Origin: Natrialba sp. SSL1 | GTDB lineage: Archaea > Halobacteriota > Halobacteria > Halobacteriales > Natrialbaceae | Direction: 5' to 3' | Assembly: GCF_001861355.1 (NCBI RefSeq) | Contig: NZ_MASN01000016.1 | Span: forward strand, 1 to 55,246 | Length of the DNA stretch: 55,246 nucleotides | Shown here: positions 1 through 8,588 of the stretch, one piece after another | Position numbering within the stretch: position 1 is the stretch's first letter | Layout: every line of letters starts with the position of its first letter | Program-made: the position numbers and the translations under genes | Notes under the pieces: model-generated | Database searches by the model: none | What the model was told of the DNA's origin: nothing | What the model saw: only the letters and a program-made list of their open reading frames with translations

Positions 1-14
1 CCAGAGAATATCAA

Positions 15-341
15 TCAGTTGGTGGTTTGTAGCTGCGAGCATGCCGAATCTCTGAGGTTCGCGGCGGCGGTAAACGTTCGAATCCCCGCCATCAGGATGA
101 GAAAGAGCCAGACGAGTGCGGTGACACCCGAGACGATCTCGAGTGCGATCGGCGCGTCGACTGCACCAGTCGCGACCTCCTCGCCAAAGGTGGGGAGGAT
201 CAACAACCCGACTGCGGTGACGGGACCGAGCGCAAGGAGGGCGATACCGGCCATCATGAGCAGTTTCATACGATCGCCGACGACCGTCCGAATCGTCCGT
301 CGGACCTGCGTTCGCGCGATGACGGTTGCGGGCGAACTCAT
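15..341 (-). CDS. ABC-2 type permease, N-terminal fragment, apparently frameshifted
   Basis: The first roughly 90 residues look like the start of a haloarchaeal ABC-2 permease: a short Arg-rich N-terminus (ARTQVRRTIRTVVGDR), one hydrophobic helix at about residues 28-50 and a second at about 68-90. After residue ~100 the frame runs into a stop at 15-17. The next frame on the same strand stays open to the window edge and reads MLAATNHQLIDILW, which fits the expected continuation (after a conserved small-residue/Cys patch) better than the in-frame end. I infer a frameshift near 45-65, or a sequencing error, with the gene continuing past the left edge. The ATPase at 545 is divergent and may be its partner. 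The family call rests on memory of the family, not a search. Confidence 0.55.
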   Translation of the reverse strand: MSSPATVIARTQVRRTIRTVVGDRMKLLMMAGIALLALGPVTAVGLLILPTFGEEVATGAVDAPIALEIVSGVTALVWLFLILMAGIRTFTAAANLRDSACSQLQTTN

Positions 342-509
342 CGGGGATCACCGGGATGCGGTCTGTAATCCGCCGGTGAACCGACGGAAGCGAGGAGTGG
401 AAGGGCCATACTGACCGTTGAACGATAACCGGTATAAACACTTTGGAGCGTTGTCATTCCTTGGCTGCACGAATCATCAGCCGAGACTGCGCGATCCTGA
501 TAAGTATGT

Positions 510-522
510 CACAAATTTAACT
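510..522 (+). promoter_or_regulatory. TATA-like box for the ABC ATPase gene
   Basis: The A/T block AAATTTAA at 513-520 lies about 28 nt upstream of the ATG at 545. This is the usual haloarchaeal spacing for a leaderless transcript starting at or next to the start codon. No Shine-Dalgarno-like sequence precedes the ATG, which agrees. Confidence 0.5.
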
Positions 523-544
523 CCCTGCACGCGAAACGGCCAGT

Positions 545-1363
545 ATGGCCCCCAACGCGTCCCCCGAGTCGGCGACGACGTCCGAAACAGCGCCCGCTAT
601 CGCCACGGACGACCTCACGAAGCAGTACGGCGACACCACTGCCGTCTCCGGACTGACGATCGAAGTCGAACGCGGCACCGTCTACGGTTTTCTCGGCCCC
701 AACGGTGCCGGCAAAACGACGACGATGCGGATGCTGACGACGCTGACACAACCCACGTCGGGCACCGCCCACGTCGCCGGCCACCCGATCACCGACCGCG
801 AGTCCGTCACGCCACACATTGGCTACCTCCCCGAGGAGCCGCCCATCTACGACGAACTCTCGGGCCGCGAGCAACTCGAGTACGCCGCCGGTCTGCGAGA
901 TCTGCCGGACGAGCAAGCGAGCGAGCGAATCGAGAGCCTCCTCGAACGGTTTGACCTCACCGACGACGCGGACAAGCGCATTGCAGATTACTCGAAGGGA
1001 ATGCGCCAGAAGGTCGGCGTCATTCAGGCGGTGCTCCACGAGCCTGCAGTCGCCTTCCTCGACGAGCCGACGAGTGGGCTGGATCCGCGTGCGGCCCGGA
1101 CGATGCGCGAGACGATCGCGGATCTGGCCGACCAGGAGATGACCATCTTCCTCTCGACGCACATCCTCTCGGTCGTCGACGACCTGGCCGACCGGATCGG
1201 GGTGCTCCACGACGGCGAACTCGTTGCGCAGGACGACCCCGAGACGCTGAAATCCCGGGCTGAGACCGCAGAGACGCGCAGTCTGGAGGATGCGTTCCTC
1301 GAAATCACGAAGGACTCGGCCGACGACTCGGCAGGGCTGGCTGCAGAGACTGGACTCGAGTAG
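545..1363 (+). CDS. ABC transporter ATP-binding protein
   Basis: A cytosolic ABC ATPase of 272 residues that would power an ABC-2 type exporter. Visible motifs are Walker A GPNGAGKTT at about 51-59, signature YSKGMRQK at about 148-155, Walker B VAFLDEPTSGLD at about 168-179 and the H-loop STH near 204. About 20 Ser/Thr/Ala-rich residues precede the ATPase core. The C-terminus is short and acidic, as in the drug/Na+ exporter-like ATPases. The permease fragment at 15-341 is divergent, which is less common than the same-strand order. Substrate unknown. Confidence 0.9.
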   Translation: MAPNASPESATTSETAPAIATDDLTKQYGDTTAVSGLTIEVERGTVYGFLGPNGAGKTTTMRMLTTLTQPTSGTAHVAGHPITDRESVTPHIGYLPEEPPIYDELSGREQLEYAAGLRDLPDEQASERIESLLERFDLTDDADKRIADYSKGMRQKVGVIQAVLHEPAVAFLDEPTSGLDPRAARTMRETIADLADQEMTIFLSTHILSVVDDLADRIGVLHDGELVAQDDPETLKSRAETAETRSLEDAFLEITKDSADDSAGLAAETGLE

Positions 1364-1464
1364 CCTCGGTTCGGCTTCGGTTCGATTTCGGCACGGTCCC
1401 CATCGGCCCCGTTCCAGACGGCTCCGGCTTCGACGCACATGCGTGAACCCACGAGAGATTGAGT

Positions 1465-2301
1465 ATGACAGCAGCCGACTCACCACGCCGACCATCACTG
1501 CGCTCGCTCGCCGTCGGTGCCATCGGTGGTCTGCTGAACGTCACCTGCGTACTGGCGTTGTTCGTCCGCGGGAGCTATCCGATACTTGACTCTCCCACGC
1601 AGCTCGCAGTGCTCGCATTGGCAGGATTCGCACTGGGGTTCGTTGCACTGTTCATCACGTCCTATACACGATTGCTGACTCCTGCCGTCGGCTTTCTTGC
1701 CGTTCTTGTGGGGACAGTGTACCTCGAACTTACGACACCGCTGCCCGAGTGGGAAGAACTGGGTGACTACGTAATCGTCGACGGACCGACGCACGTCTCG
1801 AGTTACGCGCACACGTGGTACGTCTGGCTCTCGCTGGTCGTCGTCGCCGGGCTCGTCGAGTTCGGACTTCGACGGGGGTACGGCGTCGGCGACGGACGAC
1901 TTCGAAACCTGCCATCGCTTCCGTTCTCGCGACGTGGTCTCGGTCGGACTGTCGGCACCGCTGCCGGACTCGTCGGTCTCGCGACAGCGCTACTCGTGCT
2001 CCGGGCGGGGATTCAGCCGTCGGCGTCGGTAGTTGTCGTCTTCGTCGTCGCGACTGCTGTCACCGCGATTCCGCTGGCGGCGTTGCTTTCGCGCGGGTTG
2101 GTCGTCCCGATTGCGCTGTTCGCACTGGTCCCGTACGCGCTCGCGGTCGAGGTGTTCGTCACCACAGACAGCCCCGTCCACATCCTTCTGTTCGGGCCGT
2201 ACGCACTCGTGTTGCTCGTCGCCGCGGCGGTCGAGTACTGGTTGCGCGCGAAGCTCGGTGGCTGGGACGGTGGTCGGTTCGCAAATCGCCAGTCGGCATG
2301 A
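1465..2301 (+). CDS. Polytopic membrane protein of unknown function
   Basis: A 278-residue protein from the ATG at 1465; an in-frame TTG lies 6 nt upstream but the ATG is the better start. It has about seven or eight hydrophobic segments, for example residues ~15-35, 48-65, 70-85, 118-135, 155-178 and the C-terminal VHILLFGPYALVLLVAAAVE. Loops carry few charges and I see no catalytic or metal-binding motif. It sits about 100 nt after the ABC ATPase and 87 nt before folCP, so it may share a transcript. I do not recognise the family; a haloarchaea-restricted membrane protein is likely. Confidence 0.65.
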   Translation: MTAADSPRRPSLRSLAVGAIGGLLNVTCVLALFVRGSYPILDSPTQLAVLALAGFALGFVALFITSYTRLLTPAVGFLAVLVGTVYLELTTPLPEWEELGDYVIVDGPTHVSSYAHTWYVWLSLVVVAGLVEFGLRRGYGVGDGRLRNLPSLPFSRRGLGRTVGTAAGLVGLATALLVLRAGIQPSASVVVVFVVATAVTAIPLAALLSRGLVVPIALFALVPYALAVEVFVTTDSPVHILLFGPYALVLLVAAAVEYWLRAKLGGWDGGRFANRQSA

Positions 2302-2388
2302 GGGAAACGAGTGGAGAGACCGGCATCCAGTCGGTCGAATCGGGGCCGAGTCCGACACCCTAAAGCGGACTGGCTCTGTGGTTCGGAT

Positions 2389-4911
2389 ATGGAGTATCAC
2401 GAGGCGGCGGACGTTCTCTTCGGCTTGCGGCGCTTTCGACCGAAGCCGGGGACGGCGTCGACGGCGCAGCTACTTGCAACCCTCGACGATCCACACGAGG
2501 ACGTCGCGTTCGTGCAGGTCGCCGGCTCGAACGGGAAGGGCAGTACGGCGCGGATGGTCGAACAGACGCTTCGCGAGGCGGGACTCTCGGTCGGACTCTA
2601 CACCTCTCCCCACCTGGAGGACCTCCGCGAGCGCGTCCGGGTCGACGGCCGGAAGATTCCCCGCTCGGCAGTCTGTGCGTACGTCGAATCGGTCCACGAC
2701 TACCTGACGGAGCAGGCCGCCGACGGAAACTCGCCGACGTTCTTCGAGGCGATGACCGCGATGGCGATCTGGCAGTTCGGCCGCGAGAACGTCGACGTGG
2801 CCGTCCTCGAGGTCGGCATCGGCGGCCGGTACGACGCAACCAGCGTCGTCGATCCCGTCGCGAGCGCGGTCACGAGCGTGACGCTTGAACACACCGGCAT
2901 TCTGGGCGAGACGGAAGCCGAAATCGCCCGCGACAAGGCTCACGTCGCGCCCGCGGACGCACCGCTCGTTACGGGCGTCACCGGGCCGGTACTCGAGTCC
3001 ATTCGCGAAGTTGCAGGCGAGGTCGTTACAGTTGGAACGAGGGGTGGGGGGCAGGGAGCGGGCGGTGACGACGAGGCGACGACACCGGATGTGCGCGTCG
3101 AGTACGGCGGGCGTGCGAACCACACTGAAGCCGCCGTCTCCATTGACGCCGACGACTGGTCCGTCTCGACGCAGATCCCGCTGCCAGGTACCCATCAGGC
3201 CGAAAACGCCGGCATCGCCGCCGCGCTCGCACGCCAGGTCGCCGACGTGTCGACCGACGAACTCGCACGCGGGCTGCGAAACGCTCACTGGCCGGGTCGC
3301 TTCGAGGTGATGGGGACCGAACCGCTCGTCGTCCTCGACGGCGCGCACAATCCCGGTGCCTGCGAGCAACTCGCCGCCACGCTCGGAACGTACGAGTTCG
3401 ACGAGCTCCACCTCGTCTTCGGTGCGATGCACGACAAGGACCACCGCGAGATGGCCGCGGCGCTACCGACACCCGACGCCGTACGTACGGCGGAGCCGGG
3501 ACTCGACCGTGCCGAGGACCGCGACGTGCTCGCGACTGTCTTCGACGACGCCGGCACAGCCCGCGTGAAGACGACGCGGAGCGTTCAGGACGCGCTCTCG
3601 CAGGCGCTCGCCGACGCCGGCCCCGACGACTGCATTCTCGTCACGGGCTCGCTGTTCGCCGTCGCCGAGGCCCGCTCGCGGTGGACGACGACCGGGATCA
3701 CCAAGCGAATCCGCGACCGGTCGGACGCACGGGATGCACTCGAGTCCGCACAGGTTTCCGACGCCGAGGTCGACCGGTTCGACGGTGAGGCGCTCCACCG
3801 CGTAGTCAAGACGAATCTGCAGTCCTCGCAGGCGAGCCGACTACAGACCGAACTGGTGCGTCTCGGCGGCGAGTGTGTCGTCTCTGGGGCGGACGACGAT
3901 CACGGTGAGCGCGTCGATGTCGTGTTGATGGGAACACTCGCGCAGTTCGAGCAACTGGTGTCGACCGTCGATCGCGAGGACGGGCTCGAGACGGTTGCGC
4001 GTGAGATTAGTGAGACCGTGGGTATCGAATCGACCTCCAATGCGGCTCCAGCGTCGGAGACCGCTACTCCCACAGCCACCAGCACTGAGACACCACCCTG
4101 GGCCGACCGCACCGCCGTTATGGGCATCCTCAATGTCACCCCCGACAGCTTCCACGATGGCGGCGAGTTCGACGCACTCGCGGACGCCGTCGAGCGCGCG
4201 GAGGCGATGGTCGCGGCCGACGTGGACGTGATCGACATCGGCGGGGAGTCTACCCGCCCCGGCGCAGAGCCGGTGCCAGTCGAGGAGGAAATCGAACGCG
4301 TCGTTCCCGTTATCGAGCGTATCGCGGACCTCGATGTTGCTATCTCGATCGATACGCGAAAGGCGGTCGTCGCCGAGGCCGCACTCGAGGCCGGCGCAGA
4401 CATCATCAACGACGTGTCGGGACTCGAGGATCCAGAAATGCGCTTCGTCGCGGCCGAGCACGACGCGGGGCTGATCGTGATGCACAGCATCGATTCGATC
4501 GTCGACCCGGACCGTGAGGTGACCTACGACGATGTCGTCGAGGACGTGATCGATCAGCTGTCAGAGCGGCTGTTGCTCGCCGAGAAGGCGGGCGTCGACC
4601 CGGAGAAAATCGTCGTCGATCCGGGAATCGGCTTCGGAAAGTCGGCGGCGGAGTCGTTCGAGATTCTGGACCGACTCGAGGAGTTCCGCGCGCTCGGCTA
4701 TCCGGTGCTCGTCGGCCACTCGCACAAGTCGATGTTCGCGCACGTTGGCCAGGGGCCGGACGAGCGGCGTGACGCAACGGTTGCGGCGAGCGCGCTTGCG
4801 GCGGATCGGGGTGCGGATCTCATCCGGGTCCACGATGTGCTGGAGAACGTCGCTGCGGTCCGGACGGCGCTTGCAGCGCGGGATCCGGAGCGGTTCGACT
4901 GGGAGTCATAG
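2389..4911 (+). CDS. folCP: Bifunctional folylpolyglutamate synthase / dihydropteroate synthase
   Basis: A fusion of two folate enzymes, 840 residues. The N-terminal FolC (Mur ligase-like) part has the P-loop AGSNGKGST at about 44-52, TFFEAMTAMA, the EVGIGGRYD motif and VLDGAHNPGA, and would ligate glutamate to (dihydro)folate. The C-terminal FolP part starts at about residue 575 with MGILNVTPDSFHDGG, followed by DIGGESTRPGA, SIDTRKAVVAEAAL, DIINDVSG, DPGIGFGKS and GHSHKS, the dihydropteroate synthase signatures. About 130 residues between the domains include a small conserved-looking segment. The ATG at 2389 is chosen because the FolC fold begins there. FolC-FolP fusions are known from haloarchaea such as Haloferax. 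Confidence 0.93.
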   Translation: MEYHEAADVLFGLRRFRPKPGTASTAQLLATLDDPHEDVAFVQVAGSNGKGSTARMVEQTLREAGLSVGLYTSPHLEDLRERVRVDGRKIPRSAVCAYVESVHDYLTEQAADGNSPTFFEAMTAMAIWQFGRENVDVAVLEVGIGGRYDATSVVDPVASAVTSVTLEHTGILGETEAEIARDKAHVAPADAPLVTGVTGPVLESIREVAGEVVTVGTRGGGQGAGGDDEATTPDVRVEYGGRANHTEAAVSIDADDWSVSTQIPLPGTHQAENAGIAAALARQVADVSTDELARGLRNAHWPGRFEVMGTEPLVVLDGAHNPGACEQLAATLGTYEFDELHLVFGAMHDKDHREMAAALPTPDAVRTAEPGLDRAEDRDVLATVFDDAGTARVKTTRSVQDALSQALADAGPDDCILVTGSLFAVAEARSRWTTTGITKRIRDRSDARDALESAQVSDAEVDRFDGEALHRVVKTNLQSSQASRLQTELVRLGGECVVSGADDDHGERVDVVLMGTLAQFEQLVSTVDREDGLETVAREISETVGIESTSNAAPASETATPTATSTETPPWADRTAVMGILNVTPDSFHDGGEFDALADAVERAEAMVAADVDVIDIGGESTRPGAEPVPVEEEIERVVPVIERIADLDVAISIDTRKAVVAEAALEAGADIINDVSGLEDPEMRFVAAEHDAGLIVMHSIDSIVDPDREVTYDDVVEDVIDQLSERLLLAEKAGVDPEKIVVDPGIGFGKSAAESFEILDRLEEFRALGYPVLVGHSHKSMFAHVGQGPDERRDATVAASALAADRGADLIRVHDVLENVAAVRTALAARDPERFDWES

Positions 4912-5163
4912 CGGGTCGCGGGAGCAGCTTTGGCGGTCTGGTGGTGCTTGAGTCGTCCATCCGGTGTCACTTCGCTGTTGTCGTGCTGCCGTCCTGTCAC
5001 TATTTTATCCTGTGACTCTTTCGTCCTGTCACTATGTTGTCTTGAAATCCTGTTGTTCCGGCATCGAATCGAGTCACGATCCGCTGGATTCGTTGCCGAC
5101 GGTCGCGAGTGTAGTCATCTGCCGGTCCAACCTTCAACCGTCCGGGACGGGTACATCGTATCG

Positions 5164-5883
5164 ATGACAGCACACACTCCCTCCGATCACGGTCGAGATC
5201 AGAATCGGGACGACGACTCGAGCGGGTACGGACACGGAACCGCCGGAGCGATGACGCCCGACGCGAGTTCCAAACCGGGAACACTCCCGCTGGTCGGTGG
5301 CGGGGTTCTGGTTCTTTCCGCCGTTCGCGCGCTCCTTCGCGGCCAACTTCGATCGATTCCGATCGGTGCCGCCGGCGTCGGCCTGCTCAAGTACGGCCTC
5401 TCGAAGCGCCAGGAGGGCGCTTCGGAACAGACGGATCTCGAATCGTTCGCCGACGAGAGCGATCCAGGAGACAGTTCCGCTGCATCCTCTCCGATCGAGT
5501 TCGTCACCGACGACTCGGAACCGCGATCGAAACCGAGCCTCGACGGTGAAGACGGCGATCCACGGCGTTCCGAAACGGAGAACGAGGGAGTCGAAATCGA
5601 CGTCTCCGAATCGGCGACGATGAGCGAAGCCTCAGAGGCAACGGGCCCGGATCCGACGCAGGCAGAGCCCGCCCAGACCGAAGGGACAGAGCCGGAGACA
5701 ACGCCGAGTGAGGATCTGTCGGACGACCAGGTGGGTAACACTGACGAGGGTGACGAAGGCGGAATCGGTGCCGACTCCGGGGCGGACGACGACGAGAGCG
5801 ACACTGCAAGCGAAAGCGAGGGTGAAGACGGGGGCGAGAGTGAGGCTGACGACGAAGACGAGAGCAACCACTCGAGTGCCTGA
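5164..5883 (+). CDS. Acidic protein with N-terminal membrane segments
   Basis: A 239-residue protein from the ATG at 5164. Residues ~36-80 are hydrophobic and Gly-rich (TLPLVGGGVLVLSAVRALLR, then IPIGAAGVGLLKYGL), suggesting one or two membrane segments. The remaining ~155 residues are a disordered Asp/Glu/Ser/Thr tail that becomes almost purely Asp/Glu/Ser near the end. No known domain is visible. It ends 2 nt before the next gene (5886), so the two are probably co-translated. Function unknown; the acidic tail may be a halophile surface-charge feature or an interaction region. Confidence 0.7.
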   Translation: MTAHTPSDHGRDQNRDDDSSGYGHGTAGAMTPDASSKPGTLPLVGGGVLVLSAVRALLRGQLRSIPIGAAGVGLLKYGLSKRQEGASEQTDLESFADESDPGDSSAASSPIEFVTDDSEPRSKPSLDGEDGDPRRSETENEGVEIDVSESATMSEASEATGPDPTQAEPAQTEGTEPETTPSEDLSDDQVGNTDEGDEGGIGADSGADDDESDTASESEGEDGGESEADDEDESNHSSA

Positions 5884-5885
5884 AC

Positions 5886-6965
5886 ATGGGAACACTCTCG
5901 GCGACGCGATACTACAGCCGCGAGCTCCGGCGTCGTCTCGCACACTACGCCCGCGTTCGCCGACACGGCTACGCCGACCACGGCTCACTCGAGCAGGCCG
6001 CCGAAACGATCCTCGCAGAACGGGCCACAGGTGGCGTCGAATCCGGCGGCCACTTTCACGGCATCTGGCCGCGAGACCTCTGTTTTGCCGCTCGCGGGCT
6101 GGTCGCCGCCGGCTACCGCGACACCGCCGCCAAAACCGGTGACTGGCTCGTCTCTCAGCTCTCGGACGTCTTCTACACCGACTTTCACACTGGCACCGAC
6201 TCCCACGCCGCGACGCCCGCCGAAGGCGTCGACACGTTCCCCGCACTCGTGCTCTTGCTCGCCACAGCAGACCGACTCGAGTACCATGCTGAATCGATCG
6301 CCACACTGGCCGCCCTCCACGACCGGAAATTCGTCGATTCGGAGCTCGGTCTCGTCACCGGTGCTGGCAGTTCGTGGTGGGATTCGGCCGCCGCGCCGCG
6401 GGAAGCCTACAACACCGCGATGTTGCTCGCAGCGACAGCGGTACTGGAGTCCCGCGGGATCGAGACGGTGTTCACCGGGCATTCGGCGGCGTTCCGCGAG
6501 GGGCTCGGACGGCTGTGGAACGGCTCGTACTTCGACGAACGCCGGGGGTCGTCGGTGCTCGCTTGTGACGCGAACGTGCCCGCGCTCTACTTCGGGCTCG
6601 TCGAGCCGTCGGTGGCGGAGACGATTGCGGATTCGCTGGGGGTACTCGAGACGCCGAACGGGCTCCGGTTGCGCGAGGCGTCGTTTTCACCGCGGGAGGT
6701 ACATCCGTTTTTTCTGCTGCATCGGGACTACCACACCCAGATCTGGCCCTGGAACAGCTTCGCCTACGCGGTTGGCCTGCGTCGGTACGGTTTCGAGGAC
6801 CGCGCAGTGCAAGAGGTCGAGCGGGTCGAGCGCTGTCTCGCGCCGGTCGGGACGTTTCTCGAACTCTACAGGGAGACGGGAGAGCCGTACGTCAAGCGCG
6901 GGTACGCAGCAGTCAGTGACTTTACGGTTGCAGCGGCGCTCTGGCGCGAGTTTCAGTCGGTGTGA
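5886..6965 (+). CDS. Six-hairpin (alpha/alpha)6 glycosidase-like protein
   Basis: A 359-residue protein whose layout resembles glycoside hydrolase families with an (alpha/alpha)6 barrel (GH15-like). It has GIWPRDLCFAARGLVAAGY at about 57-75, the aromatic cluster GSSWWDS at about 160-166, the YNTAMLLAATAVL helix and DYHTQIWPWNSFAYAVGLRR near 285-303. There is no signal peptide, so it is probably cytosolic. Several acidic residues could serve in catalysis (Asp in WPRD, Glu in ETGEPY), but I cannot assign the pair. It lies 2 nt downstream of the acidic membrane protein. The exact substrate, and even hydrolase activity, are inference. Confidence 0.7.
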   Translation: MGTLSATRYYSRELRRRLAHYARVRRHGYADHGSLEQAAETILAERATGGVESGGHFHGIWPRDLCFAARGLVAAGYRDTAAKTGDWLVSQLSDVFYTDFHTGTDSHAATPAEGVDTFPALVLLLATADRLEYHAESIATLAALHDRKFVDSELGLVTGAGSSWWDSAAAPREAYNTAMLLAATAVLESRGIETVFTGHSAAFREGLGRLWNGSYFDERRGSSVLACDANVPALYFGLVEPSVAETIADSLGVLETPNGLRLREASFSPREVHPFFLLHRDYHTQIWPWNSFAYAVGLRRYGFEDRAVQEVERVERCLAPVGTFLELYRETGEPYVKRGYAAVSDFTVAAALWREFQSV

Positions 6966-7110
6966 GCCAGAGTGGCGGGAGTCACGAAATTCGATGCGTG
7001 CATGCAGGTCCGCATCCCGCAACCGGTCTCGTCACAGATTGTGGCAACTATCTCCGATATCAATGACGGAATCGGCAAGCGTTAAGTGTGCCAGCGAACC
7101 GAACCGAAGT

Positions 7111-7257
7111 ATGAACGAAGAGTCTCGGCTGGCATCGCTCGCCGGGGTGCGCTCGCGCTGGAGTGCACTCGAGCGGGACTGGCAGAGCGTCGTGGTCGGC
7201 GCGACGGTTGTCGCGCTCGTGTCGCTGCTCGACGTGCACATTCCCTGGAGCTGGTAG
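7111..7257 (+). CDS. 48-residue small membrane protein upstream of the YeiH transporter
   Basis: The ATG at 7111 opens 48 codons ending in TAG at 7255-7257, 8 nt before the YeiH ATG. The peptide has a charged start and one hydrophobic helix (VVVGATVVALVSLL). A TATA-like CGTTAAGTG at about 7079-7087 is 28 nt upstream, so this ORF would be the first one on a leaderless transcript. The segment ERDWQSVVVGATVV recalls the extra N-terminal helix (D/E-W-x-x-V-x-x-G) of longer YeiH-family proteins. It may therefore be a split-off N-terminus, or the upstream half of a frameshifted gene, rather than an independent peptide. Confidence 0.5.
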   Translation: MNEESRLASLAGVRSRWSALERDWQSVVVGATVVALVSLLDVHIPWSW

Positions 7258-7265
7258 CGGACGGG

Positions 7266-8249
7266 ATGGCTGGCGCTTCACGACTGTTTGGGATCGCTGC
7301 ACTCTGCCTCGGCGCGGTACTTGCCCGGCTGTTCGCCGATACGATCGGCGGCAATCATCTGCTGCTCGCGATCGCGCTCGGATTTCTGCTCGCAAATACG
7401 GTCGGCGTTCCGTCGCGCCTCGAGCCCGGAATCGCGACCCACAAGCTGTGGCTCGGTGCCGGAATCGTCCTCATGGGCGCGTCAATCTCGCTCGAAACCG
7501 TCCTCGAGGTCGGCGGCTACGTCCTTCTACTCGTGGTCGGCGTGGCCGCGACGACGCTGCTCGCCGTCGAACTCCTCGCGCGCAACGTGTTCGGGCTGAC
7601 CGATCGAATGGGATCGCTGCTCGCGGCCGGAGCCAGTATCTGTGGCGTCTCGGCGGTCGTCGCGGTCGCTGGTTCGATTCGGGCCCGCGAGGAACAGATC
7701 GCCTACGCGGCCGCGACGGTGTTGCTGTTCGACGCGGTCACCATCGTCGTCTATCCGATCGTCGGCGACCTGCTGAACCTTTCCGGGATGGTGTTTGGCA
7801 CGTGGGCCGGCGTCAGTATGTTCTCAACTGGCCCTGTTGTCGCTGTTGGATTCGCCCACTCCGAGGTCGCCGGCCAGTGGGCGACGATGGCGAAGCTCTC
7901 GCGAAACGCTCTGATCGGCGCCGTCGTCCTCGCGTACGCGAGCTACTACGCCCGGGGATCCGGAGGCGAACGACCCGCTCTCCGCACGCTCTGGGACGAG
8001 TTCCCGAAGTTCGTGCTCGGCTTCCTCGCGCTCGCCCTCGTCGCGAGTACGGGCACCCTTTCCGCAGCCCAGCTCACTTCGATCGAGAACGCCTACAGCT
8101 GGCTGTTCGTCCTGGCGTTCGTCGGCCTCGGAGCCGAGATCCGGCTCAGCGACCTCCGTACCGCCGGCTTGACACCCGCCATCGTCGTTCTGGTCGCGTT
8201 CACCGTCAGCAGCGTCCTCTCGCTCGCGACGCTGCTCCTGTTGTTCTGA
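7266..8249 (+). CDS. YeiH-family (Cons_hypoth698) putative anion exporter
   Basis: A 327-residue integral membrane protein with about ten TM helices. Family hallmarks are IALGFLLANTVGVP (~37-50), PGIATHKLWLGAGIVLMGASISL (~53-75), GASICGVSAVVAVA (~121-134) and the pseudo-symmetric second half ending LGAEIRLSDLRTAGLTP. YeiH proteins are annotated as putative sulfate exporters, but substrates are mostly unproven. The ATG at 7266 precedes the first TM helix directly. A small ORF with a helix like the N-terminal helix of longer homologues ends 8 nt upstream in another frame. No biosynthetic neighbour hints at the substrate. Confidence 0.82.
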   Translation: MAGASRLFGIAALCLGAVLARLFADTIGGNHLLLAIALGFLLANTVGVPSRLEPGIATHKLWLGAGIVLMGASISLETVLEVGGYVLLLVVGVAATTLLAVELLARNVFGLTDRMGSLLAAGASICGVSAVVAVAGSIRAREEQIAYAAATVLLFDAVTIVVYPIVGDLLNLSGMVFGTWAGVSMFSTGPVVAVGFAHSEVAGQWATMAKLSRNALIGAVVLAYASYYARGSGGERPALRTLWDEFPKFVLGFLALALVASTGTLSAAQLTSIENAYSWLFVLAFVGLGAEIRLSDLRTAGLTPAIVVLVAFTVSSVLSLATLLLLF

Positions 8250-8588
8250 GCGGAGCGAACGGAGCACGACCCCTCAGTTGGAGTCGCGTTCGAGAATCCG
8301 GCAAGATACATGTCGGCAGATCGCCTCCGTGAGGGGCAGCACTGGCCCCCGAAACGAGCGTTCGGGACCGGCGGTCGGCAGCGCTCACGAACCGGGGATG
8401 GAGCGCACGTGCCATCGTTGTCTCCTGTCGCCATCGACTACCCCTGGTCACCGGACGAAATGTGGCCCCGATCGGAGGGAGAGAGTGACAATCATGCTGT
8501 CGCAAGTATTGCACCCATCGGGTTCTATGGCGGAGAATTGCTGGGTGGAGAGCTCCTACAAGGGACGGGCTCATACAAAGGGCAACGA
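8250..8588 (+). other. Intergenic region upstream of the pst operon
   Basis: This 339-nt stretch between yeiH and pstS contains no ORF I can support. It must hold the pst promoter. CTCATACAAA at about 8570-8579 is A/T-rich but only ~15 nt from the pstS ATG, so the real TATA box is uncertain; CAAGTATTG near 8510 is another candidate, which would give a leadered mRNA. No clear phosphate-response repeat could be picked out by eye. Confidence 0.35.

Noticed and set aside
60-100. tRNA T-loop-like string GTTCGAATCC near 78
   Set aside because: No matching acceptor, D or anticodon stems are visible upstream; the string is the reverse of permease codons, so it is coincidental.
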